This document shows positions 19,056 through 27,235 of a DNA stretch of 56,113 bases, piece by piece (positions within the stretch are counted from its first letter, which is position 1; every line of letters starts with the position of its first letter). This DNA comes from Rhodospirillaceae bacterium (lineage in GTDB: Bacteria > Pseudomonadota > Alphaproteobacteria > MPNO01 > UBA830), in assembly GCA_002689465.1 (NCBI GenBank), contig NZGJ01000019.1, forward strand, positions 15,025 through 71,137, in the 5' to 3' direction. The notes beneath the pieces are model-generated. The model saw nothing but the letters and a program-made list of their open reading frames with translations, was not told where the DNA came from and did no database searches. A program made the translations under genes and the position numbers.

Positions 19056-19430
19056 ATGAACTCCCTACTCACTAATTTAAACTGGTCAAAATCTTTTCAA
19101 GGCTAGCACCGACAGTCATGCAAAAGAACCTTGACAGCCTGTGCGGTCAATAAGCTGACTACCCGTCGCTCAATCCGTTTTTTCTCATCAAACCTGTCAA
19201 AGGGAGTCCGATGTTATTTAGTGCTAACCGTTACTCTTTGCCGCGCATAAATGCCCCGTTAAGGACATCTAAAGGCCAAAGTCGCCCTACCGTCCTTTGC
19301 CAGAGCTTTATCTATAAGTCTGGGGCGACCTCGTCTGAAGGCGCGGATTGTCAGGGTTTGTTAACCTTTCTAGCCGGATCTGATGGGATAACCAAGACCG
19401 GCGAGTCCCAGATATAGAAAATTTACACCA
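19056..19430. other. intergenic region with one doubtful small frame
   Basis: The 375-base spacer lies between the epimerase start and the end of the HPr-kinase-like gene. A plus-strand frame at 19211-19417 (68 codons, MLFSANRYSLPRINAPL...) has AAAGGGAG just upstream of its ATG, but no family or conserved pattern supports it. Promoters for the epimerase gene should lie near its start. Nothing else was recognised. Confidence 0.35.
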
Positions 19431-20336
19431 TTATTTCTCGGCGGCCTCATCCAGGTGTCGTAACTCCCGCGATAAAAGCACAGCTGCGTCCCGGCTGCTT
19501 GAAAACCGAAGATGGTAGGTATCGGTGGAATCTACAAATCTAGTCATTGATGACAAAAGCTGAAGCGAGGAGATATGCGGCGCAAAGGCCGTGCGAACCA
19601 TTGCCTTCAAAAGCTCCGGGCGGGACCCCGGACGCAAACTGGACTTGCCTGTCTCTGTCCTGACGAGAAACACAATTGCGCGGACCGGAGCCGTTTCGCC
19701 GAACGTACTGGCCTCACCTTCCCAGAGTTTGAGATAAGCCATGGCGTCACCCCGCATCGAAGTGTACCCATCCACAAACTCGCGGAATGGATCACCGCAA
19801 TCATCAGGGAGAGGCAGACGTACTTTAGGCATAAGCCCGAGGCACATGCCTGAATATGGATTTTCGAGTTTCAACGCGATCTGGTCATCCCCAAAAAACC
19901 GATTTCCGAGAACGGCGAGATGAATTGCCACGCTTGACTTTCCCACAAACCGGTCGCCGATCACAACCACAAGGCCATCGCCCACACGGGCTGCCCCGGC
20001 GTGCAGACACACCGTTTGAGGCGCGCGGGAGACATAGGTGCTGACAAGTTCTCCAGAAAGGCCATTGGCTGCGTCGTAAGGATTGTCGAACGCCAAAGAT
20101 GCTGCGCCAAGCCCACTGCTAATGACCCGGAAGGTCCCGTCGGAATTCTCAACCACTTGTATATCGGGTTTCCGATCATCGCCAGTTGCAGCCCATTTCA
20201 GAGGCCAGCCTGCCAGGTAATATGGCAGATATGGCATCACCGCCTCCGCGTTCTCTACCAGAACTGGGTTATCGTCAGGGCCAATCCACCAGAAAGCCGG
20301 GGCTTCCTCCGCTCTTCCGCGGACAGGATCAACCAT
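19431..20336 (-). CDS. HPr-kinase-like P-loop protein
   Basis: The product is about 301 residues from the ATG at 20336, which overlaps the regA stop codon by eight bases; an ATG nine codons upstream (20363) is also in frame. The second half resembles the C-terminal kinase domain of HPr kinase/phosphorylase: a P-loop VVVIGDRFVGKSSVAIHLA, then RFFGDDQIALKL where the paired acids bind metal. The first 90 residues match nothing I know. HprK-related kinases of this type occur beside polysaccharide or peptide-modification genes and few have known substrates. Translational coupling to regA suggests that it is expressed with the redox regulators. There is no membrane segment. Confidence 0.75.
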   Translation of the reverse strand: MVDPVRGRAEEAPAFWWIGPDDNPVLVENAEAVMPYLPYYLAGWPLKWAATGDDRKPDIQVVENSDGTFRVISSGLGAASLAFDNPYDAANGLSGELVSTYVSRAPQTVCLHAGAARVGDGLVVVIGDRFVGKSSVAIHLAVLGNRFFGDDQIALKLENPYSGMCLGLMPKVRLPLPDDCGDPFREFVDGYTSMRGDAMAYLKLWEGEASTFGETAPVRAIVFLVRTETGKSSLRPGSRPELLKAMVRTAFAPHISSLQLLSSMTRFVDSTDTYHLRFSSSRDAAVLLSRELRHLDEAAEK

Positions 20337-20901
20337 CACCGGGAGGAGCCTCTCGCGGCGCACGCTTTGACAAGATTCGCTGGAGCGTTCTGCGATGCAT
20401 ATTCAGACGCCGCGCAGTTTCCGACACGTTACGGTCGCATTGCTCGTAAACACGCTGAATATGCTCCCAACGAACACGATCAGCCGACATGGGATTTTCA
20501 GGTGGGGGTGGCAGGCTATCACCTTTCGCCAGCAAAGCAGCTTCAATCGCATTGGCATCTGCTGGCTTCGCAAGATAATCCAGCGCGCCCGCTTTTACGG
20601 CGGCCACCGCCGTCGCTATATTGCCATAGCCTGTTAGCATAATGATTCGCGATTCGGCTCGGCCTTCCTGGATCGCTGACACAATTTCAAGACCGCTGCC
20701 GTCGGCCAGACGGAGATCAAGAACTGCAAATGCTGGAGGTTTGGAGCGCGCTTTTGACACACCATCCCTTACAGTCGCCGCCGTCATAACTTCAAAACCT
20801 CGACTTTCCATCGCACGGGCGAGACGGATCCTCAGGGGTTCGTCATCATCGACGATAAGAAGCGTTCTGTCTTCGAAATGTTCAAGTGTTTCTGCTATCA
20901 T
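20329..20901 (-). CDS. regA: redox response regulator RegA/ActR/PrrA
   Basis: The 190-residue protein has a receiver domain with acidic pocket LLIVDDDEP and phospho-acceptor Asp62 in AVLDLRLADGSG. A proline-rich linker (SLPPPPENP) follows, then the short C-terminal helix-turn-helix NVSETARRLNMHRRTLQRIL, which is very strongly conserved in RegA orthologues. RegA, phosphorylated by RegB, controls respiration, carbon and nitrogen fixation and, where present, photosynthesis genes in response to redox state. The gene begins two bases after regB ends and its stop is overlapped by the HPr-kinase-like gene, so the three are probably one operon. Confidence 0.97.
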   Translation of the reverse strand: MIAETLEHFEDRTLLIVDDDEPLRIRLARAMESRGFEVMTAATVRDGVSKARSKPPAFAVLDLRLADGSGLEIVSAIQEGRAESRIIMLTGYGNIATAVAAVKAGALDYLAKPADANAIEAALLAKGDSLPPPPENPMSADRVRWEHIQRVYEQCDRNVSETARRLNMHRRTLQRILSKRAPREAPPGDG

Positions 20902-20903
20902 AA

Positions 20904-22256
20904 TTATGGTCCCAGTTCCTGTACCTCTAGGTGGTCACGGCGCCAGACGATATCTACCTTCGCACCCTTTGGCCGATCATTCTCGAAAGCCACAGTGGCC
21001 CCTGATCGTTGCAGAAGCGTTTTGGCTATAAAAATACCCAGGCCCATATGACCGGCGGGGTTCATTCTCGAAGAGATATAGGGTTCACCGACATGCTCGA
21101 GAAGTCCGGGCGGAAAACCGGGACCGTCATCACGGATAGATACTCGAATTTCGTCAGCATCCCAGCCACTCGAGACATATACGGTAGATAATGCAAACTG
21201 GACGGCGTTTTGAATGATATTACCAATCCCGTGAATCACCTCAGGACTTCTTACGACAATAGGTTCGGGGCCAGCAGCATTTTCCTGCAACGGCATTGTC
21301 TCGAAAGAGAAAGTTACGTGATCCTGATGGTGACGCTCCGCTGCGGCTTGGACCAGGGCGTGAACCGGTAATAAGGAAAATGGTGATGAACGATCTTCGC
21401 CCTCATCCGACCGGTCGGAGAGTTCTGCCAGAATGTCCCGGCAGCGTGCCGTCTCACTTATGAGCAACTGGACATCGTCGGAAATGAGACTGTCGTCCGG
21501 CAAATCGCGGGCTATTTCACCAGACACGACAGCGATCGTACCCAATGGGCTGCCCAGTTCATGCGCAGCTGCAGCCGCAAGGCCGCCCAATGCCGCAAAT
21601 TGTTGTTCCCGAGCAAGGGCAAGCTGACTGGCTGCAAGCGCATTGGACATGCGGCGAGCTTCCTCAGCAACGCGCCAGGTATAAATCGCAAAAAATACGA
21701 TTCCGACGGCAAGCGCCACCCAGATTCCCAGCACATACATCTGCGGCACCGAGAACCCGCCTTCCTCCCACGGCAACGGATAATGCATTACAGCGAGCAG
21801 GGTGATGCTCGCGACCGACAATACACAGAGAGCAAATGTGCTGCGGATTGATAAAATCGTAGCTGACACGGCGACTGGCGCAAGCAACAAGAACGAGAAT
21901 GGGTTCTCGAGACCGCCTGTCAGATACAGCAACGCCGCAAGTTGCATAATATCAAAGGCGAGAAAAGCTGCAGCCGGCCGGTCGCCCAACCGAACTGGCG
22001 TCGGGTGGCCAGACATCACGATAAGATTCAAGAGTAACGACGCACCCACCACGGAAAACGCCGCAGCCAAGGGCACTGGAAACCCCAGGCCGAAATGGAC
22101 AATCAGCAGAGCCAGTGCCTGACCGACAATAGCAACCCACCGGATTAACGTGAGCGTCCGCAAGCGTACCGGGTCTGTCGCAGCCGGCGCCATTTCATAA
22201 GCCGCGTTCACCGACATAATATGGTCAATTTCACGGCCACCGCTCGGGGCATCCAT
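20904..22256 (-). CDS. regB: redox sensor histidine kinase RegB/ActS/PrrB
   Basis: The 450-residue protein has about six N-terminal membrane segments and then a transmitter domain. The quinone-sensing heptad GGxxNPF is present as GGLENPF (residues 114-120). The phospho-accepting His232 lies in AAAHELGSPLGTIAVVSGE. A redox-sensitive cysteine equivalent to the one known in Rhodobacter RegB is Cys272 in SETARCRDILAELS. ATP-binding boxes follow: IGNIIQNAVQFA, RDDGPGFPPG and MGLGIFIAKTLL. It should sense ubiquinone pool and oxygen state and phosphorylate RegA. An alternative start is Met14. It diverges from an ABC exporter operon. Confidence 0.96.
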   Translation of the reverse strand: MDAPSGGREIDHIMSVNAAYEMAPAATDPVRLRTLTLIRWVAIVGQALALLIVHFGLGFPVPLAAAFSVVGASLLLNLIVMSGHPTPVRLGDRPAAAFLAFDIMQLAALLYLTGGLENPFSFLLLAPVAVSATILSIRSTFALCVLSVASITLLAVMHYPLPWEEGGFSVPQMYVLGIWVALAVGIVFFAIYTWRVAEEARRMSNALAASQLALAREQQFAALGGLAAAAAHELGSPLGTIAVVSGEIARDLPDDSLISDDVQLLISETARCRDILAELSDRSDEGEDRSSPFSLLPVHALVQAAAERHHQDHVTFSFETMPLQENAAGPEPIVVRSPEVIHGIGNIIQNAVQFALSTVYVSSGWDADEIRVSIRDDGPGFPPGLLEHVGEPYISSRMNPAGHMGLGIFIAKTLLQRSGATVAFENDRPKGAKVDIVWRRDHLEVQELGP

Positions 22257-22384
22257 ATGTCACCTCAGAAATCGCTGGGTGAGGTCTATCGCGATGTTTC
22301 GTCGGTGTGAAGTTTATTCCACACATAGAAGCCAAACGGCAAAAGTTTCTGGCGCGCTGCGCCAGAAGTTCCCATATTCACGAT

Positions 22385-23143
22385 ATGGTCGAAATCGCAA
22401 TCAAAGTAGAGAATCTTACCAAGAAGTTTGGCGATGTCGTCGCTATCAAAAGCCTGAGCTTCGATGCACGCGAAGGAGAGATCGTCGGTCTACTGGGTGG
22501 CAATGGTGCCGGAAAGACAACGACAATTTCCATGATCCTCGGCTTGCTGATTCCCACGTCAGGCACGTTAGAGGTGCTCGGTACCGATATGCTGCGCCAT
22601 CGTTATCGTGTGTTGCCGCGGATTAATTTTTCGTCGCCATACGTGGATTTGCCCAAACGTCTTACATCCCGCGAAAACCTAATGGTGTACGCGAAGCTAT
22701 ACGGCGTCGCTTCCCCCCAAGACCGTCTTTCGGAATTGGCCGCAGGTCTGGCAATAGACGAGCTGCTCAACCGGCCCTTTGGAGAGCTCTCGTCGGGTCA
22801 AAAAACCCGCGTGTCCTTGGCAAAATCTCTTTTAAACGAACCCGAACTATTATTGCTAGACGAGCCAACGGCATCATTAGACCCCGATACCGCAGATTGG
22901 GTACGCACCTACCTCAAGGACTTCCAGAAGAAAAGAGGCGCGACCATCCTGCTCGCATCTCACAACATGGCGGAGGTCGAACGTCTCTGCGATCACGTCG
23001 TGATGATGAAAAGGGGCAGAATCGTCGACCGTGCAAGCCCCGCGGTCCTATTGGAAAAATACGGTCGGGCAACCCTGGAAGAGGTCTTCTTAGATATCGT
23101 CCGCGATCGCAGTATTCCCGGAGCACAGCAGGTGGCGCACTAG
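22385..23143 (+). CDS. ABC-2-type exporter, ATP-binding protein
   Basis: The product is 252 residues from ATG 22385 (MVEIAIKVENLTKKFGDV). Walker A is LLGGNGAGKTTTISMILG, the signature is GELSSGQKTRVSLAKSLL, Walker B is LLLLDEPTASLD, and the switch His is in LLASHNMAEVERLCDHV. Together with the permease 2 bases downstream it forms a half-transporter pair like CcmA/NodI/DrrA exporters. An in-frame GTG at 22307 would add 26 poorly conserved residues; neither start has a strong ribosome site. Substrate unknown; export of a lipid, glycan or small molecule are all possible. Confidence 0.9.
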   Translation: MVEIAIKVENLTKKFGDVVAIKSLSFDAREGEIVGLLGGNGAGKTTTISMILGLLIPTSGTLEVLGTDMLRHRYRVLPRINFSSPYVDLPKRLTSRENLMVYAKLYGVASPQDRLSELAAGLAIDELLNRPFGELSSGQKTRVSLAKSLLNEPELLLLDEPTASLDPDTADWVRTYLKDFQKKRGATILLASHNMAEVERLCDHVVMMKRGRIVDRASPAVLLEKYGRATLEEVFLDIVRDRSIPGAQQVAH

Positions 23144-23145
23144 AT

Positions 23146-23979
23146 ATGCAGGCAATCAAACCGAGCCATGCTGACAGGGGATATTATTTTTCACCACGGC
23201 GAGTTGGCGCAATGGTCCTGCGATATTTTTATCTTCTGCGTGGCTCTCTGCCGCGAATTATCGAGCTTTCTTACTGGCCGACAATGCAGATGTTGATCTG
23301 GGGATTTATGTCCCAATTTCTCTACGAACATTCCGAATGGTTTTTCCGCGCCGGTGGCATTCTGATTGCGGCGGTCCTGCTATGGGACGTTATGTTCCGC
23401 TCGAATATCGGCGTTTCGATCTCATTCCTGGAAGAAATGTGGTCGCGAAATCTGGGGCAGCTTTTTGCGAGCCCGTTGCGCCCCTACGAGTGGGCATGCG
23501 CATTATTGATGATAAGCGGTATCCGGACCCTGATCGGCGTTGTCCCTGCGGCGTTACTCGCAATCCCGCTTTATCACTACTCGATTTTCGAAATGGGTTT
23601 GCCCCTCATTGCCTTTTTCATGAACCTACTCATATTCGGCGCTGCCGTCGGCTTGGCCGTATCAGGGCTAGTCCTGCGTTGCGGATTAGGGGCCGAGAGC
23701 CTTGCCTGGGCGGTTATTTTCGCGGTTGCCCCCTTAAGCGGTATTTATTATCCGATCAGCACCCTGCCCGACTGGCTGCAGCCAATTGCCTACAGCCTGC
23801 CATCTGCGCATGTCTTCGAAGGCATGCGGGCCGCAGCAAGGGACGGCGTATTCCTGTTCGATCGGTTTGTCTGGTCGGTATCGCTAAACATGGGTTATCT
23901 CGCCTTAGGTATGGCAGCGTTTCTTTGGGCATTCCGAGTCGCCCGGCATCGGGGCCAATTGCTGCAAATGGGCGAATAG
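23146..23979 (+). CDS. ABC-2-type exporter, permease
   Basis: The product is 277 residues from the ATG at 23146, two bases after the ATPase stop codon. After a short cytoplasmic front it has about six membrane segments, with the ABC-2 membrane-domain features: an early amphipathic stretch (YWPTMQMLIWGFMSQFLYEH), the EEMWSRNLGQLFASPLRPYEW coupling region and the closing YPISTLPDWLQPIAYSLPSAHVFEGMRA, typical of NodJ/DrrB-like permeases. It should dimerise in the inner membrane and work with the preceding ATPase. Beyond it lies a gene-poor stretch with a broken gene, so the operon probably ends here. Confidence 0.9.
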   Translation: MQAIKPSHADRGYYFSPRRVGAMVLRYFYLLRGSLPRIIELSYWPTMQMLIWGFMSQFLYEHSEWFFRAGGILIAAVLLWDVMFRSNIGVSISFLEEMWSRNLGQLFASPLRPYEWACALLMISGIRTLIGVVPAALLAIPLYHYSIFEMGLPLIAFFMNLLIFGAAVGLAVSGLVLRCGLGAESLAWAVIFAVAPLSGIYYPISTLPDWLQPIAYSLPSAHVFEGMRAAARDGVFLFDRFVWSVSLNMGYLALGMAAFLWAFRVARHRGQLLQMGE

Positions 23980-24186
23980 CCAAAACGAACCACCAATGAC
24001 GGACATGCCGTTGATTGCCTGCAGAGAGAGGTACTTTGAAACGTCGCGCGTCTTCAGAAATACGGGGCAGCGAGGACCTATAGAACCAACGTTAAAATAC
24101 TGAGGCGGCCAGAGACCAAATAAAGCCTAATGGTAAGGACAATGCCGGTCGAGTTGGCAAAGGTGCGTCCACCGGCAATCCTTGCA
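23980..24186. other. spacer behind the ABC exporter
   Basis: Together with the decayed gene that follows, this makes a 790-base stretch without an intact gene. In this first part I see no coding frame, hairpin with T-run or repeat. Confidence 0.35.
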
Positions 24187-24720
24187 TTATAAGAAAACAT
24201 CAGATGGTCCGGCAATCACGTGCCAGAACACCGGTACGACAGGACCGTCACCCAGTACGATCAAAAATATGTCCAGAGACACTAGGGCGAGTGCATCCTG
24301 ATGGATATTATTAATTTCATCGTCGGCCTTACGGAGGAGGATACCACGTGCTCGCTACAGGCTTTTACCAGGTACAAGGCAGGTGCATTTTGCAATGGGT
24401 CACAGGGTTGAAGCGCATCCCGGCAAGAACGTTTTCGATAATCTTACCATTCGTTAGCCATCTCGAAAACTCCTCACCATAGGGCCCGAAGATTTCGTAT
24501 AGTGAAAAGGATTTAGAACCAGCAACAGGTCAAGCGTGCACCAGCTGCGAATCGACCGATATTGACCGTTCAGCCGTCTAACCACTTGGTGTGCGAGAAA
24601 AGACTGATCGTTGTCGGCATCGATAATATGTGGAGGGAACTTGGGCGGCTACCGACTAGAAATTCGAACGGAAGGGCAGTTTAACACGCCATGAGCTGGC
24701 TTTGGCTCTGATAGAAACAT
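24187..24720 (-). pseudogene. decayed gene of unknown family, with stop codon and frameshifts
   Basis: Read from an ATG at 24720 the frame gives MFLSEPKPAHGVLNCPSVR, a TAG, then protein-like text such as PPHIIDADNDQSFLAHQVV and SIRSWCTLDLLLVLNPFHY. After a one-base shift near 24490 the neighbouring frame continues IFGPYGEEFSRWL and GKIIENVLAGMRFNPVTHC to a TAA at 24365-24367. A further shifted frame below this (LVSLDIFLIVLGDGPVV, then FWHVIAGPSDVFL, stop at 24187-24189) may be the tail. The texts are too regular for chance but never share one frame, so I call one broken gene with at least one nonsense and one or two frameshift changes. I do not recognise the family. Confidence 0.45.
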
Positions 24721-24769
24721 TTCGTCAGAATAGGTATTATCCCCCACGGAGTTGCGCCGAAGACAATAA

Positions 24770-25366
24770 TTACCTATTTAACTTAATTAGGTCCTCATCA
24801 CCGTTTTTCGCGGATTTCAGATAGCGGATCACAAAGCGCCGCTCGTTTCGAACAGCCCAGTCATACGCAGTCCGGCCTGTGAAATCGGTCGTAGCGCTAT
24901 CGGCTTTAAGCTCGATAAGGATTTGAACGGCTGCGAGGTTTCCCTCGGAGGCAGCAACCATCAGCGGGGTCATCCCCTGGCGATTCTGTTGATTAAGGTT
25001 TGCACCCTTTTTTGCTAGGATCTCGATAATCCCGATGTGGTTGGCAGCGGCAGCGTAATAGACTGGTGAACTACCATATTTATCAATCGCCCCAATTTTT
25101 GAATTAAACTGAAGAAGCAGGTCGGCAAAATCTTCGTTGCCGTGAATTGCAGCATAAAATAGTGCTGTCCGGCGATTTTCATCACGCGCGTCCACATCGT
25201 GCTTACGCACAAGCATATCCTCAGCCGCTTGAAGGTCATTCGCTTTTACAGCCTCTATCAATCGGTCATTTTTCAACAGACTGATCTCAGCGGCCACACC
25301 GATGGGAAAGATCGCAATCAAGCCCGCTACGATGCAGGTGGTGACAGAAATAAGACAAATACGCAT
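24770..25366 (-). CDS. secreted ankyrin-repeat protein
   Basis: The 198-residue product begins with a signal peptide, MRICLISVTTCIVAGLIAIF with likely cleavage after GVAA, so it should be periplasmic. The mature part is a run of four to five ankyrin repeats: NDLQAAEDMLVRK, NRRTALFYAAIHGNEDFADL, GSSPVYYAAAANHIGIIEIL, GMTPLMVAASEGNLAAVQIL and GRTAYDWAVRNERRFVIRYL. Ankyrin repeats bind proteins; periplasmic ones in proteobacteria (such as those with catalase) are thought to protect partner proteins, but no partner is indicated here. It diverges from the SCO1/SenC gene across a spacer of about 110 bases. Confidence 0.85.
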   Translation of the reverse strand: MRICLISVTTCIVAGLIAIFPIGVAAEISLLKNDRLIEAVKANDLQAAEDMLVRKHDVDARDENRRTALFYAAIHGNEDFADLLLQFNSKIGAIDKYGSSPVYYAAAANHIGIIEILAKKGANLNQQNRQGMTPLMVAASEGNLAAVQILIELKADSATTDFTGRTAYDWAVRNERRFVIRYLKSAKNGDEDLIKLNR

Positions 25367-25474
25367 AACACAAGCTTGTGCATCTGAACGCAGGTGGTCA
25401 AGTCTTTCTGTAGCCTTCGGGGCTGCTCGTGCTTATACCTTTCTTAGCTCGAATATCAGAGGAGTAAGAGTCTG

Positions 25475-26071
25475 GTGCGCGTCTATCAGGTTTTACTATT
25501 GGGTGTATCCGGAATGGCGATAGCAGCTTTTGCGGTGTTTATTTTTTATGGCGGCGGTACAGGCGGTAAAGGTCTCTCTTCGATCGGTGGGTCGTTTGCA
25601 TTAATCGACCACAAAGCCCAACCGAAAACGGACAAAGATTTTCGAGGTCGCTATATGTTGATCTACTTTGGTTACACCTACTGTCCCGATGTCTGCCCTA
25701 CGGCCCTGCAGTCGATGACCGAGGCGATGGACAATCTTGATCCCAAGACCCAGAAAAAAATCACTCCAATATTTATTACAGTCGATCCGGAACGCGACAC
25801 AGTAAAACAACTGAATGCTTATGTTGAAAATTTTCATCCGACTACAGTAGGTCTGACAGGAACCGTCGAGGAAATTGCCAAAACCGCTCGGGTATACAGA
25901 GTTTATTTCGGCCGTGCGAAGGGCGTTGAAGAGGACTCGACAGATTACCTAATGGATCATAGTTCCATAGTCTTTTTGATGGATCCAGATGGGGAGTACG
26001 TGACCCATTTCACCCATGCGACGCCGCCGAAAAAATTGGCGGAACGGTTAGCGAAGGTAGTGGGTCCCTGA
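25475..26071 (+). CDS. senC: SCO1/SenC-family copper chaperone / thiol oxidoreductase
   Basis: The 198-residue protein has one N-terminal membrane anchor (YQVLLLGVSGMAIAAFAVFIF) and a periplasmic thioredoxin-like domain. The copper site is complete: C-P-D-V-C-P in GYTYCPDVCPTAL, and the distant His in YLMDHSSIVFL. SCO proteins deliver copper to the CuA or CuB centre of cytochrome c oxidase, and in Rhodobacter senC is linked to regA and influences its signalling. The start is a GTG at 25475 with GGAG ten bases upstream. The ycgN gene begins three bases after the stop, so they form an operon. The regBA genes lie about 3 kb away on the other strand. Confidence 0.93.
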   Translation: MRVYQVLLLGVSGMAIAAFAVFIFYGGGTGGKGLSSIGGSFALIDHKAQPKTDKDFRGRYMLIYFGYTYCPDVCPTALQSMTEAMDNLDPKTQKKITPIFITVDPERDTVKQLNAYVENFHPTTVGLTGTVEEIAKTARVYRVYFGRAKGVEEDSTDYLMDHSSIVFLMDPDGEYVTHFTHATPPKKLAERLAKVVGP

Positions 26072-26074
26072 GAC

Positions 26075-26545
26075 GTGACAAGCACTGTACCCTTCTGGGA
26101 GTCGAAGACCATCGACGAAATGGATGCCGACGAGTGGGAATCGCTTTGTGACGGCTGCGCCAAATGCTGCCTAATCAAGCTAGAAGACATCGAAACAGGT
26201 GACATTGCATTTACCGAGATCGTCTGCCGATTGCTTGAGCTCGGCACTTGCGCCTGCTCAGATTATCCCAACCGGTCAACACGTGTCCCAGATTGCCTGC
26301 AAGTAACGCCTGATCTCGCGCGGACAGCGAATTGGCTGCCATCCACCTGTGCATATCGGTTGATTGCCGAGGGTAAAGAACTGAGCTGGTGGCACCCCCT
26401 AGTTTCCGGCAGTCACGAGACAGTCCACACTGCGGGCATATCAGTCCGTGACAAAGTCGTGCATGAATCCCAACGCATAGACCCGGAAGACCATATTGTA
26501 TCTTGGCCCGAGCAACGGCAGGGCGGTGAGCCGGGCGACACCTAA
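26075..26545 (+). CDS. ycgN: YcgN-family cysteine-cluster protein
   Basis: The 156-residue product starts at a GTG three bases after the SCO1 stop. It matches the YcgN/UPF0260 family: [20 protein letters not shown], then [14 protein letters not shown], a later [17 protein letters not shown], and VPDCLQVTP with the closing [16 protein letters not shown]. Eight or more conserved cysteines of the C-x2-C-x2-CC type suggest a metal or Fe-S cluster site, but the function is not established. Sitting in an operon with a copper-delivering protein is suggestive of metal handling, which is inference only. Confidence 0.9.
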   Translation: MTSTVPFWESKTIDEMDADEWESLCDGCAKCCLIKLEDIETGDIAFTEIVCRLLELGTCACSDYPNRSTRVPDCLQVTPDLARTANWLPSTCAYRLIAEGKELSWWHPLVSGSHETVHTAGISVRDKVVHESQRIDPEDHIVSWPEQRQGGEPGDT

Positions 26546-26581
26546 CCCGTTTCGGCGTAACCGGAAGACTGGCACCAACCT

Positions 26582-26704
26582 ATGAGCATACTTTCACCAA
26601 TCGACGGCGGCGTGATGGCAGCTGTCCTAACGCCTCTGAATGACAATTTTTCACCAAATCATGCTGCGTGGCTCGACTATAGCCGCTTCGAGAAGCTGAA
26701 CTAG
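26582..26704 (+). pseudogene. N-terminal remnant of a dihydrodipicolinate-synthase/N-acetylneuraminate-lyase-family gene
   Basis: An ATG at 26582 opens a 40-codon frame ending in TAG. Its text, including SPIDGGVMAAVLTPLNDNF and NHAAWLDYSRF, matches the first strand and helix of DapA/NanA-type class I aldolases (G-V-x-A-A-x-L-T-P-L-x2-D). The rest of the roughly 300-residue barrel, including the Schiff-base lysine, is absent downstream in any frame I could follow. I read it as a truncated leftover. Confidence 0.45.
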
Positions 26705-27235
26705 TTGGCTTCGCTCGTCGTCCCGAGTACCGACAGTCGGGTGCATCCCTGATCTACCAAGTCGCGGCTATGGATTCGGCACGCTGGTCTCGGGTCAGAT
26801 TACCCGCCGGGTTGGGATCAATCGGATGATTTTTTTTGACAGGTTGGTCATGAAGATTTTCGGTGAGATCGACGTAAACCTGCCGATTCTTGGCTATTTC
26901 AACATCTGGACCGTTGTTATACCATTTTATCGTTTTTCCTTTGGTACAGGTTTTTTTTCGCGAGCGGGCAGACAGGTGCAATCTCGCCCAACCCGAAAAT
27001 GGCGGGAGCCGCATAATCAGTGCTGAGCTGCCTGCAAATGTCGACCGCAGAAATAATCGGTGCAGCGACAGCACAGATGCTGGACGGGTCGACTATACCC
27101 ATGGCTTAGACCGTATTCGTAATGGGGCGCGTGCTCTTATTGAGCTTCTATCTTCTAGTTATGCGGAACCCCCACAAAAAAACAGGCGCGGTCTCTTGAG
27201 GGGCTCGATGACGCTATGGCGATAACGCCCGGCTT
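26705..27235. other. gene-poor region
   Basis: This stretch between the aldolase remnant and the end of the penicillin-binding-protein gene holds overlapping open frames on both strands (for example 26754-27074 minus, 106 aa, and 26826-27026 plus, 66 aa), none with a recognisable family or a convincing ribosome site. It may contain further decayed DNA. Confidence 0.35.

Noticed and set aside
13340-20363. Lasso-peptide cluster: asparagine-synthase-like gene, HPr-kinase-like gene, and a 68-codon frame at 19211-19417 with YSLPRI resembling a leader YxxPxL.
   Set aside because: No PqqD-type or transglutaminase-like processing genes are present, the 152-residue gene lacks the Cys-His-Asp pattern, the leader lacks the spaced G and T of the consensus, and the HPr-kinase-like gene is coupled to regA, not to asnB.
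26754-27074. Minus-strand 106-codon frame behind the penicillin-binding-protein gene.
   Set aside because: It overlaps other frames on both strands, has no family resemblance and no ribosome site.
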